A stretch of DNA of 64,000 nucleotides. It comes from Desulfoluna butyratoxydans (GTDB lineage Bacteria > Desulfobacterota > Desulfobacteria > Desulfobacterales > Desulfolunaceae). The notes beneath the pieces were generated by a model. It saw only the letters and a program-made list of their open reading frames with translations, was not told the DNA's origin and searched no databases. The position numbers were made by a program, and so were the translations under genes. Below, piece by piece: positions 9,429 through 17,233 of this stretch. Position 1 is the first letter of the stretch; each line of letters opens with the position of its first letter. The stretch covers positions 62,001 through 126,000 of the forward strand of contig NZ_CAADHO010000005.1 of the NCBI RefSeq assembly GCF_900699765.1, given 5' to 3'.

Positions 9429-9455
9429 AAGCCCCGCAGCCCCTGCGGGGCTTTT
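9429..9455 (+). terminator. Rho-independent terminator after acsE
   Basis: GCCCCGCA/TGCGGGGC, an 8-bp perfect stem with a 4-nt loop followed by TTTT. It lies 99 bp after the acsE stop and before the small gene at 9495. Confidence 0.75.
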
Positions 9456-9494
9456 CTCATCTTCCGGAGCGCGGAGGAGAAGCAGGCAGAAACC

Positions 9495-9806
9495 ATGGAC
9501 AAGACAACACATGACACGGGCTGGGTCTACATCTACGTCAACAACCCGGGAAAAGACGAATCCTTTGCCGGGTTCGACGACCAGGAGTTGGGAATCCGCT
9601 TCATCCCGGCCTTTCACGACAAAGAGAGCGCCCTGATGTGCTCTGCCCACTTTATGGAACGACATGCCGTCTTCGAGGCCCAGGCCATCCACCAAGACGA
9701 CCTGAACCGCTATGCAGCCGACCAGCGTTTTCTCATCTTCATGCTGGACAAAACAGGGGCCATCCTTGAAAAGATCAGTCCCTTTTCTGCCGCGGGCGAT
9801 GCCTGA
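9495..9806 (+). CDS. Hypothetical protein between acsE and cooC
   Basis: A 103-aa soluble protein that I do not recognise. It has no signal peptide, membrane segment or cysteine motif. The sequence is acidic and aromatic at the start (GWVYIYVNNPGKDESFAGF) and ends in a strand-rich segment (RFLIFMLDKTGAILEK). The ATG follows GGAGGAG at a rather long spacing. It lies 40 bp after the acsE terminator and on the same strand, inside the acs-cooC block. A role linked to the pathway is only a guess from position. Confidence 0.55.
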   Translation: MDKTTHDTGWVYIYVNNPGKDESFAGFDDQELGIRFIPAFHDKESALMCSAHFMERHAVFEAQAIHQDDLNRYAADQRFLIFMLDKTGAILEKISPFSAAGDA

Positions 9807-10273
9807 AAAAAGACGCGCCTGGCAAACAATAAAAGAGCGGCCTCGTCACAATCCCCGCTTGATCTGTGTAAAGGCCGCCTCAACCCTTGCACCACAAGGG
9901 CTTATGGCCCATAGTAAAACCAAGAAACGAACCAGCGGGACCTAACCCGGACATTTCATGAGAAAGCAACCATCCAAAAGGAAAATAATATGATTTCGGA
10001 TGGCTACAATAAAAATTGTTAGCTATTTTAAAAAAGCGAAATATTAATCAGCGTTTGCTGTTTGATTTTCTCACCCTTCGGGCGAGCCGAGTGCACCCAT
10101 CTTCTGCGTTATCAGAGCTTTGAGGTAAACCACTACATCTGCAGCTCTGATGCCTTGAATATGGGTGCACTCGACTCGTGAAATATCCGGGCTAATAGTC
10201 CTGCCACGAGCTTTTGACATATCCGGGGACGCTCTTTTTTTAAAGTGCCTGCCCCACGACGGGAGATGAATCT
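9807..10273. other. Gene-free stretch holding a MITE-like element
   Basis: No credible gene is seen. Most of the stretch is the inverted-repeat element at 9942-10195. TTGACA (10214-10219) followed by a T-rich tract with TTTAAA (10239-10244) is a weak promoter candidate for cooC. Confidence 0.5.
9942..10195. mobile_element. MITE-like element with imperfect terminal inverted repeats
   Basis: The left end (9942-9962) begins CTAACCCGGACATTTCATGA. The right end (10175-10195), read on the other strand, begins TTAGCCCGGATATTTCACGA. About 18 of 21 positions agree. An inner inverted repeat, GAGTGCACCCAT with ATGGGTGCACTC (10089-10100 with 10161-10172), makes a long hairpin. There is no transposase. 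A related left end is found at 20809 and a weaker one at 17116. Confidence 0.55.
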
Positions 10274-11047
10274 GTGAGTTTGAAACTGGCTTTTGGAGGC
10301 AAAGGAGGAGTCGGCAAGACAACCCTTACCGCTCTTATCGCACGCATTATCGCCCGGGAGGAGAAAAAGGTCATCGCCATCGATGCAGACCCCGTCTCCA
10401 ACCTGGCATCGGCCCTGGGTATCTCCGAGGACATGGAGATCACCCCCATCGCCCAGCTCTCCGACCTCATTGCCGAGAGGACCGGGGCAAAACCCGGAAC
10501 CATGGGAGGTTTTTTCACCCTCAACCCCAAGGTGGACGACATCCCCGACCGGTTTTCCCTGGAACGGGACGGCGTCAAACTGCTTGTGATGGGAACGGTA
10601 CAAAAGGGCGGGTCCGGCTGCATCTGTCCGGAGAGCACCATCTTGAAAGCCCTGATGATGCACCTGGTGCTTCAGCGCGACGAGGTGGTGGTCATGGACA
10701 TGGAGGCCGGAGTGGAGCACCTGGGTCGGGCCACCACCTCATCGGTGAATGCCCTGGTCACCGTGGTGAACCCCGGTAAAAGAAGCCGGGTGGCGGCCCT
10801 TCAGATCCGCAAACTGGCCGAGGAGCTGGGCATCAAACGGGTCATGATCATCGGCAACAGGATCCGCACCGAAGATGATCGAAAGATGATCGAGGAGAGC
10901 TTAAGCGATTTCGAGATCCTGGGGTTTGTGCCGGAACTCGATGAAGTGGCGGACTCCGACCGATCCGGGGAGCGTCCTTACGAGCGCATTGAGACCGCCC
11001 CCGAGGCCCTTATGGATATCGCCAGAAAGCTCATTGCCCTGGCATAA
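10274..11047 (+). CDS. cooC: CO dehydrogenase nickel-insertion ATPase (CooC/AcsF type)
   Basis: A MinD/ParA-like P-loop ATPase that helps insert nickel into CODH or acetyl-CoA synthase. The 257-aa protein starts with the deviant Walker A motif GGKGGVGKTT, has the IDADP switch and the C-terminal KxIGNRI segment. The pair C-I-C (GSGCICPES, about residues 115-117) corresponds to the metal-binding CXC motif of CooC dimers. The start is GTG at 10274, preceded by GGGAG. Its closeness to acsB and cooS supports the role. CooC, AcsF and CooC3 variants cannot be told apart here. Confidence 0.9.
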   Translation: MSLKLAFGGKGGVGKTTLTALIARIIAREEKKVIAIDADPVSNLASALGISEDMEITPIAQLSDLIAERTGAKPGTMGGFFTLNPKVDDIPDRFSLERDGVKLLVMGTVQKGGSGCICPESTILKALMMHLVLQRDEVVVMDMEAGVEHLGRATTSSVNALVTVVNPGKRSRVAALQIRKLAEELGIKRVMIIGNRIRTEDDRKMIEESLSDFEILGFVPELDEVADSDRSGERPYERIETAPEALMDIARKLIALA

Positions 11048-11053
11048 AAAACG

Positions 11054-11290
11054 GTAACTATTCAGCTTATGTTTGCCTCCGGCGGCCCTGCCGGGGGCCA
11101 AACTTTTGAAAAGTTTGACAAACAGGCTTTGACAGCTTTGCTATGAATTCCAGCGATTCTGACCTTTCTGCTCACTCTCTTCGTTTTCTGCCCCTGCGGG
11201 GCTGAAAACGAAGAGAGTGAGCAACCGGAAAGTTTTTTGCGGCGCTTTTTTTCAAAAAAGCGACCCGCCGGAGGCAAGCTGAATAGTTAC
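11054..11290. repeat. Palindromic dispersed repeat with 15-bp perfect terminal inverted repeats
   Basis: The ends are GTAACTATTCAGCTT and its exact inverse (11054-11068 with 11276-11290). Inside lies a perfect 19-bp stem (11170-11188 with 11204-11222). Bases 11075-11114 form a 40-nt module found again without change at 33916-33955 and inverted at 40397-40436 with two changes. The unit sits at a gene 3' end and resembles REP/MITE-type elements. Confidence 0.7.
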
Positions 11291-11293
11291 ACA

Positions 11294-11335
11294 CAAAAAA
11301 ACGCCCCCTTTCTCTCGAAAAAGAAAGGGGGCGTT
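11294..11335 (-). terminator. Terminator of the HesB-like selenoprotein gene
   Basis: A perfect 14-bp stem (11300-11313 with 11322-11335); on the minus strand it is followed by a run of seven Ts. Confidence 0.85.
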
Positions 11336-11382
11336 ATGGACGTCTTCGTAATCGGGTCACCCGCCATGACGGGTAAATGCGA

Positions 11383-11697
11383 TTAGGAGCAGCAGGAGCC
11401 CGTGGAGCTGCAGCTGCCGCAAGCGGACTCAAGCTTAAGGCTTGAGGTCACTTTAAAGCCCACTTCAAGGAAATCAACCTTGATGGGCTGGGCCTGGGCC
11501 AGGAACTCTTTGTCTACGATGTAGACATAACCATCCACTTCAAATTTTTCATCGGTGTCTTTAGACTCATCCAGAGCCATGGCAAGGGAAGGGCCCCCTC
11601 AGCCACCGGAGTTGAGAAAAACACGAATGGGCATCACTTCCCTGCCCTTGAAATATTCTGCAATCTGTTGCGTTGCAGCCGCAGTCACCTCTAACAT
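11383..11697 (-). CDS. HesB/IscA-like selenoprotein (in-frame UGA at codon 33)
   Basis: A 104-aa iron-sulfur-carrier-like protein if the in-frame TGA (complement of 11599-11601) is read as selenocysteine. The reading frame runs from an ATG with GGAGGT just upstream through RVFLNSGG-U-GGPSLAMALDE to the end. In IscA/HesB proteins the motif is GGCSG, so U33 replaces the first conserved metal-binding cysteine. The C-terminal CGSCSSTGSCCS supplies the other ligands. HesB-like selenoproteins are a known family in anaerobic bacteria. A conventional caller would start at the internal ATG (11580) and miss the first 39 residues. Transcribed alone from the promoter at 11767-11795. A bSECIS hairpin after the UGA was not verified. 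Confidence 0.85.
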
Positions 11698-12022
11698 GGG
11701 ACCTCCATAGAAGCTGTAAATATATAAGAAAAATGAAACTTTCGTTTCGTCTATCGGGCTTGGCACAATGTAAACATTCGATTTACCCTTGTCAATAAAG
11801 AAAAACTATGGAAAACCCATCCCCCATACGGTTTCATCAATACCGTCACACCGCTGTACCGCTTTGGCAACGGCAGCCCCGAAGACCCGGCCCGGCGTCA
11901 TCAGGTTGTCATCCCAAGGCCATAGATATCAACAGGATAAAGCGGGCGGCGGCAAGACAGGCCTCCGGCATTGTCATATTCCCTCACCCCTCAACCACAC
12001 AACCCAAGGAGCATTCATCCCA
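11698..12022. other. Divergent intergenic region hesB-like / ndk
   Basis: Holds the minus-strand promoter at 11767-11795. No clear plus-strand promoter for ndk is seen and no gene is present. Confidence 0.5.
11767..11795 (-). promoter_or_regulatory. Sigma-70 promoter of the HesB-like gene
   Basis: On the minus strand TTGACA (11795-11790), exactly 17 bp, then TACATT (11772-11767). The transcript start would lie about 60 nt before the ATG. Confidence 0.6.
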
Positions 12023-12439
12023 ATGGAACAGACGCTATCCATCATCAAACCCGACGGTGTCAGAAAAAACATCATAGGAGACGTGATCCGGCGCTTTGAA
12101 TCCCGCGGCCTTACCGTCATAGCCATGCGCATGCTGCAGATGACAAAACAGGAGGCCCAGGGATTTTACGCCGTCCACAAAGAGCGCCCCTTCTTCGACA
12201 GCCTCACCGACTTCATGAGCTCCGGCCCCGTGGTGGTGATGGTCCTTGAGGGGCCTGATGCCATTGCCCTGAACCGAAAGATCATGGGGGCCACCAATTA
12301 CGAAGAGGCCGAAGAGGGAACCATCCGAAAAGATTTTGCATCATCCATTGAAAGCAACGTGGTCCACGGATCCGACGCACCGGAAACGGCAAAAACGGAA
12401 ATCGCTTACTTCTTCTCATCCCTTGACATCATGGCCTGA
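12023..12439 (+). CDS. ndk: Nucleoside diphosphate kinase
   Basis: Moves the gamma phosphate from ATP to nucleoside diphosphates through a phospho-histidine. The 138 aa cover the complete family length. The active site is H115 in [10 protein letters not shown], and the N terminus [13 protein letters not shown] is typical. The ATG at 12023 was chosen by the conserved N terminus, with AAGGAG about 11 bp upstream. It is monocistronic, with a strong terminator at 12476-12511. Confidence 0.97.
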   Translation: MEQTLSIIKPDGVRKNIIGDVIRRFESRGLTVIAMRMLQMTKQEAQGFYAVHKERPFFDSLTDFMSSGPVVVMVLEGPDAIALNRKIMGATNYEEAEEGTIRKDFASSIESNVVHGSDAPETAKTEIAYFFSSLDIMA

Positions 12440-12475
12440 TTAAAGCATATTTTCCCCCGCCGACAAAAAAACCTT

Positions 12476-12511
12476 CGAGAGCACCGACGATTCCGGTGCT
12501 CTCGTTTTTTT
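12476..12511 (+). terminator. Terminator of ndk
   Basis: CGAGAGCACCG/CGGTGCTCTCG, an 11-bp perfect stem followed by TTTTTTT. Confidence 0.9.
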
Positions 12512-12546
12512 AGGGAATAGCCCTTATTTTTCGACCCAGCCAGGAG

Positions 12547-13287
12547 ATGTCAGACACGACCATGAGCAACGCCCCCATCCCAACCCAAGATATCGCCATC
12601 GTCCTGGTGCGGCCCCGCTACCCGGAAAACATCGGATCTGCTGCCCGAGCCATGATGAACATGGGCTTTTCCGAGCTGATCCTTGTTAATCCCCTGGAGC
12701 CGGACCAGGAGCGCATGAGGAAGACCGCCACCCACCACGCGGCGGGCATCATCGACACCCTCACCGTCCACGACAACCTGGATGATGCCCTCAAACCGTT
12801 TACCTTCGTGGCCGCCACCACCACGCGGAAGGGAAAAAAACGCCAGGGCCTCATCACCCCTCAGAGCCTTGTGGAACGTGTGGGCGCCCTCTCTCCGGAC
12901 GACAAAGTGGCCATCCTCTTCGGCTCCGAAGACAAGGGCCTGACCAACGACGAACTTCGCCTGGCTGACGCCCTCGTCTCCATCCCCACCATGGACTTTT
13001 CCTCCATCAACCTGGCCCAGTCCGTCATGATCCTCTGCTACGAGCTCTCCAGAAGACAGCCCACAGGAGAAAAAAGCGCTCTGCGCCTGGCCAACAAACA
13101 GGAGGTCGGCAAGGTGCATGAGGCCATTGAAGAGCTCCTCATGGCCATCGAGCTCCACAACCCGGAAAACCCGGATCACTGGCCCGCCCGATTCCGCAAC
13201 CTCTTGTCCAGGGCCGGGCTCAGGGCGGGCGACACCGCCCTGGTTCTGGATTTCATCGGGAAAACCCTCAAAAAACTGAGGGGCTAA
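12547..13287 (+). CDS. TrmJ-type tRNA/rRNA 2'-O-methyltransferase (SPOUT family)
   Basis: An S-adenosylmethionine-dependent RNA ribose methyltransferase of TrmH family group 1, probably acting on tRNA position 32. The 246-aa protein opens with the family signature IVLVRPRYPENIGSAARAM. It contains the SPOUT knot elements ILFGSEDKGLTNDEL and SINLAQSVMILCYE. Two starts compete: ATG at 12547, where AGGAG abuts the codon, and ATG at 12562, where it lies 15 bp away. Neither spacing is ideal, so the first five residues are uncertain. The stop codon is part of the first GGGCTAA unit of a short tandem array. Confidence 0.88.
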   Translation: MSDTTMSNAPIPTQDIAIVLVRPRYPENIGSAARAMMNMGFSELILVNPLEPDQERMRKTATHHAAGIIDTLTVHDNLDDALKPFTFVAATTTRKGKKRQGLITPQSLVERVGALSPDDKVAILFGSEDKGLTNDELRLADALVSIPTMDFSSINLAQSVMILCYELSRRQPTGEKSALRLANKQEVGKVHEAIEELLMAIELHNPENPDHWPARFRNLLSRAGLRAGDTALVLDFIGKTLKKLRG

Positions 13288-13289
13288 AA

Positions 13290-13336
13290 GGGCTAAGGGC
13301 TAAGGGCTAAGGGCTAAGGGCTAAGGGCTAAGGGCT
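13290..13336 (+). repeat. Tandem heptamer array (GGGCTAA)6
   Basis: Six perfect GGGCTAA units and a partial seventh lie directly behind the TrmJ-type gene, whose last bases (13281-13287, including the stop) form another copy of the unit. Confidence 0.9.
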
Positions 13337-13383
13337 GGCTTGCATGGCCTTGCCCGGAGAGCAAGCTGCTTGCGCGCATACTT

Positions 13384-13427
13384 GATCAAAAAAAGGGCCA
13401 TGATTCTTTACGGAATCATGGCCCTTT
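13384..13427 (-). terminator. Terminator of lepA
   Basis: A perfect 15-bp stem (13392-13406 with 13413-13427) and a 6-nt loop; on the minus strand a T run follows. It lies about 115 nt past the lepA stop. Confidence 0.85.
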
Positions 13428-13452
13428 GTCGTCATGCGTTCTTAATTTTTCC

Positions 13453-13540
13453 ACGGGCGAAGCCCGTCAGCAAATGCGCAGGGGCTTTAGCCCCGGAGCA
13501 TTTGCGAACCTGCAGCCCTTGGCCGCCGGAGGCTCAGCCT
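13453..13540. repeat. Degenerate palindromic 3'-end repeat downstream of lepA
   Basis: Contains CGGGCGAAGCCCG, a nested stem made by GCAAATGC and GCATTTGC around GGGGCT/AGCCCC, and the end GCCGCCGGAGGC. The same parts occur at 38576-38684 behind sbcB. Confidence 0.45.
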
Positions 13541-15334
13541 TTAATCGTCGGACTTGAGCACGGCAAGGAAAGCGGACTGGGGAATCTCCACCTGGCCCAC
13601 CATCTTCATGCGCTTCTTGCCCTTTTTCTGCTTCTCCAGAAGCTTCCGCTTTCGGCTGATGTCCCCGCCGTAGCACTTGGCGGTGACGTCTTTGCGGTAG
13701 GCGGAGATGGTCTCCCGGGAGACGATCTTGGCGCCGATGGCAGCCTGGATGGCCACCTTGAACATCTGGCGGGGGATCTCCTCCTTAAGCTTTTCACAGG
13801 CCACCCGGCCACGGGAGACAGCGCGGTCCTTGTGGACCAGTTGGGAAAGGGCATCCACCCTCTCACCGTTGATGAGGAAATCAAGTTTCACCAGGTCGGT
13901 CTCCTTGTATCCGATGATCTCGTAGTCAAAGGACCCGTAACCCTGGGTGATGCTCTTGAGCTTGTCGTAAAAGTCGTAGACCACCTCGGCCAGGGGCAAC
14001 TCGAAGATCATATCCATGCGGCCGTTGGTGAGGTACTGGTAGTTGACACTGATGCCGCGGCGATCCAGACACAGCTTCATCACCGCCCCCATGTACCGCT
14101 CCGGCACGATGATGGACGCTTTGATAAAGGGCTCACTGGTACGGCTGATGGTGGTGGGGTCCGGGTAGAGGGCCGGGTTGTCGATGATCTCCACCTCTCC
14201 GGTGTTGAACTCCACTTCGTACTGAACCGAAGGGGCCGTCAGGATAAGGGAAAGGCCGTACTCGCGCTCCAGACGCTCCTGGACCACCTCCAGGTGCAAG
14301 AGCCCCAGAAACCCGCAACGGAACCCGAAGCCAAGGGCCGCGGACGAATCTTTCTCGTAAATCAGGGACGCGTCGTTGAGCTGGAGCTTCTCCATGGCCA
14401 CGGTGAGCTCTTCGTAGTCGTCGGAGGCCACGGGATAGATGGAGGAGAACACCACGGGTGTGGGATCCTTGAAGCCTGCCACCGGCTCAGGGCATCCCCC
14501 CTTCACGTGGGTGATGGTGTCACCGCAGCGGGTGTCGCTCACGGTCTTGATCCCGGCGATGAGATACCCCACCTCCCCTGCGGAGAGCTCTTTTCTGGGC
14601 ACCCGAACGATCTGGAACACACCCACCTCTTCCACCTTGTAACTGGCATCATTGCTCATGAACTTGATGTTGTCACCGGCCTTGATTTTGCCGTCGATGA
14701 CTCGGAAATGCACAATGGTGCCCCGGTAGGGGTCGTAATGGGAGTCAAAGATCAGGGCCTTCAAGGGGGCGTCCGGGTCCCCTTCCGGCGCCGGGAGCAT
14801 CTCCACGGCCCCTTCAAGCACGTCGGCAATGCCGATGCCGTTCTTGGCCGAGGTTAAGATAGCTGTCTCGGAGTCCAGGCCGAGATCCTCTTCGATCTGC
14901 CCCTTGACCCACTCGATCTCCGCACTGGGCAGGTCGATCTTGTTGATGATGGGGATGATCTCCAGGTCGTGCTCCAGAGCGAGATAAAGGTTGGCCAGGG
15001 TCTGGGCTTCCACGCCCTGGCTGGCGTCCACAATGAGCAGGGCACCTTCGCAGGAGGCCAGGGCCCGAGAAACCTCATAGGTAAAATCCACGTGCCCGGG
15101 GGTGTCGATGAGGTTCAGCACGTACTCCTTGCCGTCCTTGGCGGTGTAGGGAAGGGACACTGTCTGGCTCTTGATGGTAATTCCCCTCTCCCGTTCGATA
15201 TCCATGGTATCCAGGATCTGATCTTTGAAGTCGCGATCGGAAATGATACCGGTCTCCTGAATCAGGCGATCCGACAACGTGGATTTTCCATGGTCAATGT
15301 GGGCGATGATGCTGAAGTTACGAATATGTTTCAT
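13541..15334 (-). CDS. lepA: Elongation factor 4 (LepA), ribosome back-translocase GTPase
   Basis: A translational GTPase that acts on stalled or mistranslocated ribosomes. The 597-aa length is standard. GTPase motifs are visible: AHIDHGKST (P loop), DTPGHVDF and NKIDLP. The LepA-specific C-terminal domain ends in the usual lysine-rich [14 protein letters not shown] stretch. The start at 15334 gives the conserved N terminus [19 protein letters not shown]; an upstream extension of 51 codons without family similarity was rejected. The spacing to AGGAG is long. Confidence 0.97.
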   Translation of the reverse strand: MKHIRNFSIIAHIDHGKSTLSDRLIQETGIISDRDFKDQILDTMDIERERGITIKSQTVSLPYTAKDGKEYVLNLIDTPGHVDFTYEVSRALASCEGALLIVDASQGVEAQTLANLYLALEHDLEIIPIINKIDLPSAEIEWVKGQIEEDLGLDSETAILTSAKNGIGIADVLEGAVEMLPAPEGDPDAPLKALIFDSHYDPYRGTIVHFRVIDGKIKAGDNIKFMSNDASYKVEEVGVFQIVRVPRKELSAGEVGYLIAGIKTVSDTRCGDTITHVKGGCPEPVAGFKDPTPVVFSSIYPVASDDYEELTVAMEKLQLNDASLIYEKDSSAALGFGFRCGFLGLLHLEVVQERLEREYGLSLILTAPSVQYEVEFNTGEVEIIDNPALYPDPTTISRTSEPFIKASIIVPERYMGAVMKLCLDRRGISVNYQYLTNGRMDMIFELPLAEVVYDFYDKLKSITQGYGSFDYEIIGYKETDLVKLDFLINGERVDALSQLVHKDRAVSRGRVACEKLKEEIPRQMFKVAIQAAIGAKIVSRETISAYRKDVTAKCYGGDISRKRKLLEKQKKGKKRMKMVGQVEIPQSAFLAVLKSDD

Positions 15335-15762
15335 GCCGTTTCGACTGATGCTCCTGAGCGATTCTTCACAGACAGGCCTCACCCGGCTTCCTCCCCTGGA
15401 GAAAAGCCATCGGGCCCGCCGCGTGAATACTGTGAAATTCCAGATATATAAAAGAAAAGCGACGGTGTATGCAGTTGACATAAGCAAACCGAACCGCTAT
15501 AGTTTCCAAATAAAAACATCATTATCTATCAAATCGGCTTTTGCCCTGTCAAGCCATGGGTCATCCCCCCGCAAGGCCGCGTCATCCAAAGCCCTGCAAA
15601 CCGGCCCTCTCCATGGCTCCTCCCCCGGATCATTTTCTACGCACCGGGGGATATGCATAATCTATCACATCACAAGTCGTCCATGGTGTCCCGGCTTGCC
15701 AGACCCGACGGCCCCTGTGGACCTGAAAATGCCAACCACTCACCCCGTCAATAAGGGTTGCC
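15335..15762. other. Intergenic region with a strong promoter and long leader
   Basis: No gene is seen. It holds the promoter at 15475-15503, a 7-bp CCCCCGG/CCGGGGG hairpin (15622-15650) and about 250 nt of leader before the diguanylate cyclase gene. No known riboswitch consensus was recognised. Confidence 0.5.
15475..15503 (+). promoter_or_regulatory. Strong sigma-70 promoter
   Basis: TTGACA (15475-15480), exactly 17 bp, TATAGT (15498-15503). It points to the REC-GGDEF gene and gives a leader of about 250 nt. Confidence 0.65.
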
Positions 15763-16677
15763 ATGAGTTCTATAGCCATCGTCGATGAGGACAAAAGCGT
15801 TCGGGACTCCGTTGCCGATTACCTCACCCTTGCGGGCTTTGACGTCATCGCCTTTGCCTCGGCAAGCGAAGCCCTGACCCACCTTGAAATATCCCCCCTG
15901 GACATCGTCATCACCGACATCCCCCTCAAGGGGACCAATGGATTTGAGCTCACCGACACCATCAAGAAGAATTTTACCACCGATGTCATCATCCTCACCG
16001 GGTACAGCACCGGCTACTCCTATGAGGAAGCCATCAACAAGGGGGCCAGCGATTTTGTCTTCAAGCCGGTCCGTTTTGAGGAGCTTCTCCTGCGCATCAA
16101 GCGGGTGCTCCACGAACGGCGGCTGACCTGTGAGCGCAACGAGATGCTCAACCGGCTGAAGCGCATGGCCGTCACCGACCCCCTTACACGGCTGTTCAAC
16201 CTGCGTTACTTCTACAACCAGCTCGAAAAGGAGATCGATCGCTTCAACCGGTACAACCGTCCCCTGTCCCTGATGCTCCTCGATATTGACAATTTCAAGA
16301 TTTTCAACGATACCTATGGGCACCTTGAGGGTGACCGTATTCTGGTCAACCTGGGCAAGGTGATCCGGGAATGCCTGCGAACCATGGACTCCGGCTACCG
16401 TTTCGGCGGGGAGGAGTTCACCATCATTTTGCCGGAAACCACCGTCAACGAAGGGCTGGTGGTCGCAGAACGGATCCAGAAAGCCATGCGGGACAGCTCT
16501 TTTTCTCCGGTGTCGGCCCCTGAACCCGTCATCACAACGCTCAGCATCGGCCTCACCGAATACGCCTCGGGGGAACCCCTGAAAGAGTTTGTCCGCAGGA
16601 CAGACCGGGCCATGTACCTTTCCAAGGCACGGGGAAAAGATCTCATCTCTCTTTTAAACAAAGACAACACCGAATAG
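15763..16677 (+). CDS. Response regulator diguanylate cyclase (REC-GGDEF)
   Basis: Makes cyclic di-GMP from GTP under control of a receiver domain. REC covers about residues 1-118, with the phospho-acceptor D52 (IVITDIP), the threonine in IILTG and the conserved lysine in FVFKPVRF. The GGDEF domain covers about 135-300, with the active-site motif GGEEF (215-219). RTMD (206-209) lies exactly five residues before it, so the inhibitory I site is present. The enzyme should be active and feedback-inhibited. A GNAT gene follows after 15 bp. No sensor kinase is adjacent. Confidence 0.93.
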   Translation: MSSIAIVDEDKSVRDSVADYLTLAGFDVIAFASASEALTHLEISPLDIVITDIPLKGTNGFELTDTIKKNFTTDVIILTGYSTGYSYEEAINKGASDFVFKPVRFEELLLRIKRVLHERRLTCERNEMLNRLKRMAVTDPLTRLFNLRYFYNQLEKEIDRFNRYNRPLSLMLLDIDNFKIFNDTYGHLEGDRILVNLGKVIRECLRTMDSGYRFGGEEFTIILPETTVNEGLVVAERIQKAMRDSSFSPVSAPEPVITTLSIGLTEYASGEPLKEFVRRTDRAMYLSKARGKDLISLLNKDNTE

Positions 16678-16692
16678 ACACGCTGGATCAGG

Positions 16693-17118
16693 ATGATTAC
16701 CGTCGACTTTCTCACGCACCCCACTTCCGAGGAAAAAAACCGAATTTTAGGCATCTACCATCACCAGAACTGGTGGCCGGAGTCCGTCACCGACCCTGAC
16801 CGGATCGACCGGATCATCAGGGGAAGCCATTGCTATGTAGCGGCCTGGGACGACGGACACATCATCGGCATCGGAAGGGCCTTGAGCGATGGCGTGGGAG
16901 ACGCCTACCTCCATGACATCACCGTGGTGGAGAGCCACAGGCTCCGGGGGATCGCACGGCGCATCGTTCATATGATCCTCACGCGCCTTGAACAGGACGG
17001 CATCACATGGATCGGGCTCATCGGGGAAAACGGCTCCCCGCCCCTCTACCGGAAATTCGGCTTTGCCGCCCTTGAAGGGGCGGTTCCCATGTACCGGTTC
17101 GATACACCCTGCGCCTGA
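16693..17118 (+). CDS. GNAT family N-acetyltransferase
   Basis: A 141-aa acetyl-CoA-dependent acyltransferase of unknown substrate. The acetyl-CoA binding motif A is seen in HDITVVESHRLRGIARRIV, followed by a strand and the SPPLYRKFGF helix typical of the fold. It starts 15 bp after the diguanylate cyclase gene, so the two are probably co-transcribed. Its stop codon overlaps a sequence like the left end of the MITE-like element at 9942. Confidence 0.85.
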   Translation: MITVDFLTHPTSEEKNRILGIYHHQNWWPESVTDPDRIDRIIRGSHCYVAAWDDGHIIGIGRALSDGVGDAYLHDITVVESHRLRGIARRIVHMILTRLEQDGITWIGLIGENGSPPLYRKFGFAALEGAVPMYRFDTPCA

Positions 17119-17136
17119 CCCGAACAGTTCATGAAA
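17116..17136 (+). repeat. Isolated element-end-like sequence
   Basis: TGACCCGAACAGTTCATGAA matches the left end at 20809 in about 18 of 21 positions and overlaps the GNAT stop codon. It is probably a remnant. Confidence 0.35.
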
Positions 17137-17233
17137 ATAAGCTCCACGGACCTTTGGCCGCCGGACGACGCACCGTCTCAGCATGCCCAGAGCCCTTTAA
17201 CCCTCCACCTTCATCACACGGCAAGACTCAATC

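Larger units (their letters stand above)
11048..11382. other. Convergent intergenic region filled by a palindromic repeat
   Basis: Lies between cooC (plus) and the HesB-like gene (minus). Almost all of it is the repeat element at 11054-11290 plus the terminator at 11294-11335. No gene is seen. Confidence 0.7.

Noticed and set aside
11599-11601. TGA in the HesB-like gene as a real stop or pseudogene mutation
   Set aside because: It replaces exactly the conserved Cys of a family with known selenoproteins, and start, promoter and terminator all fit the longer gene.
13340-14857. A plus-strand open frame of about 505 codons opposite lepA
   Set aside because: Antisense shadow; LepA motifs are unambiguous on the minus strand.
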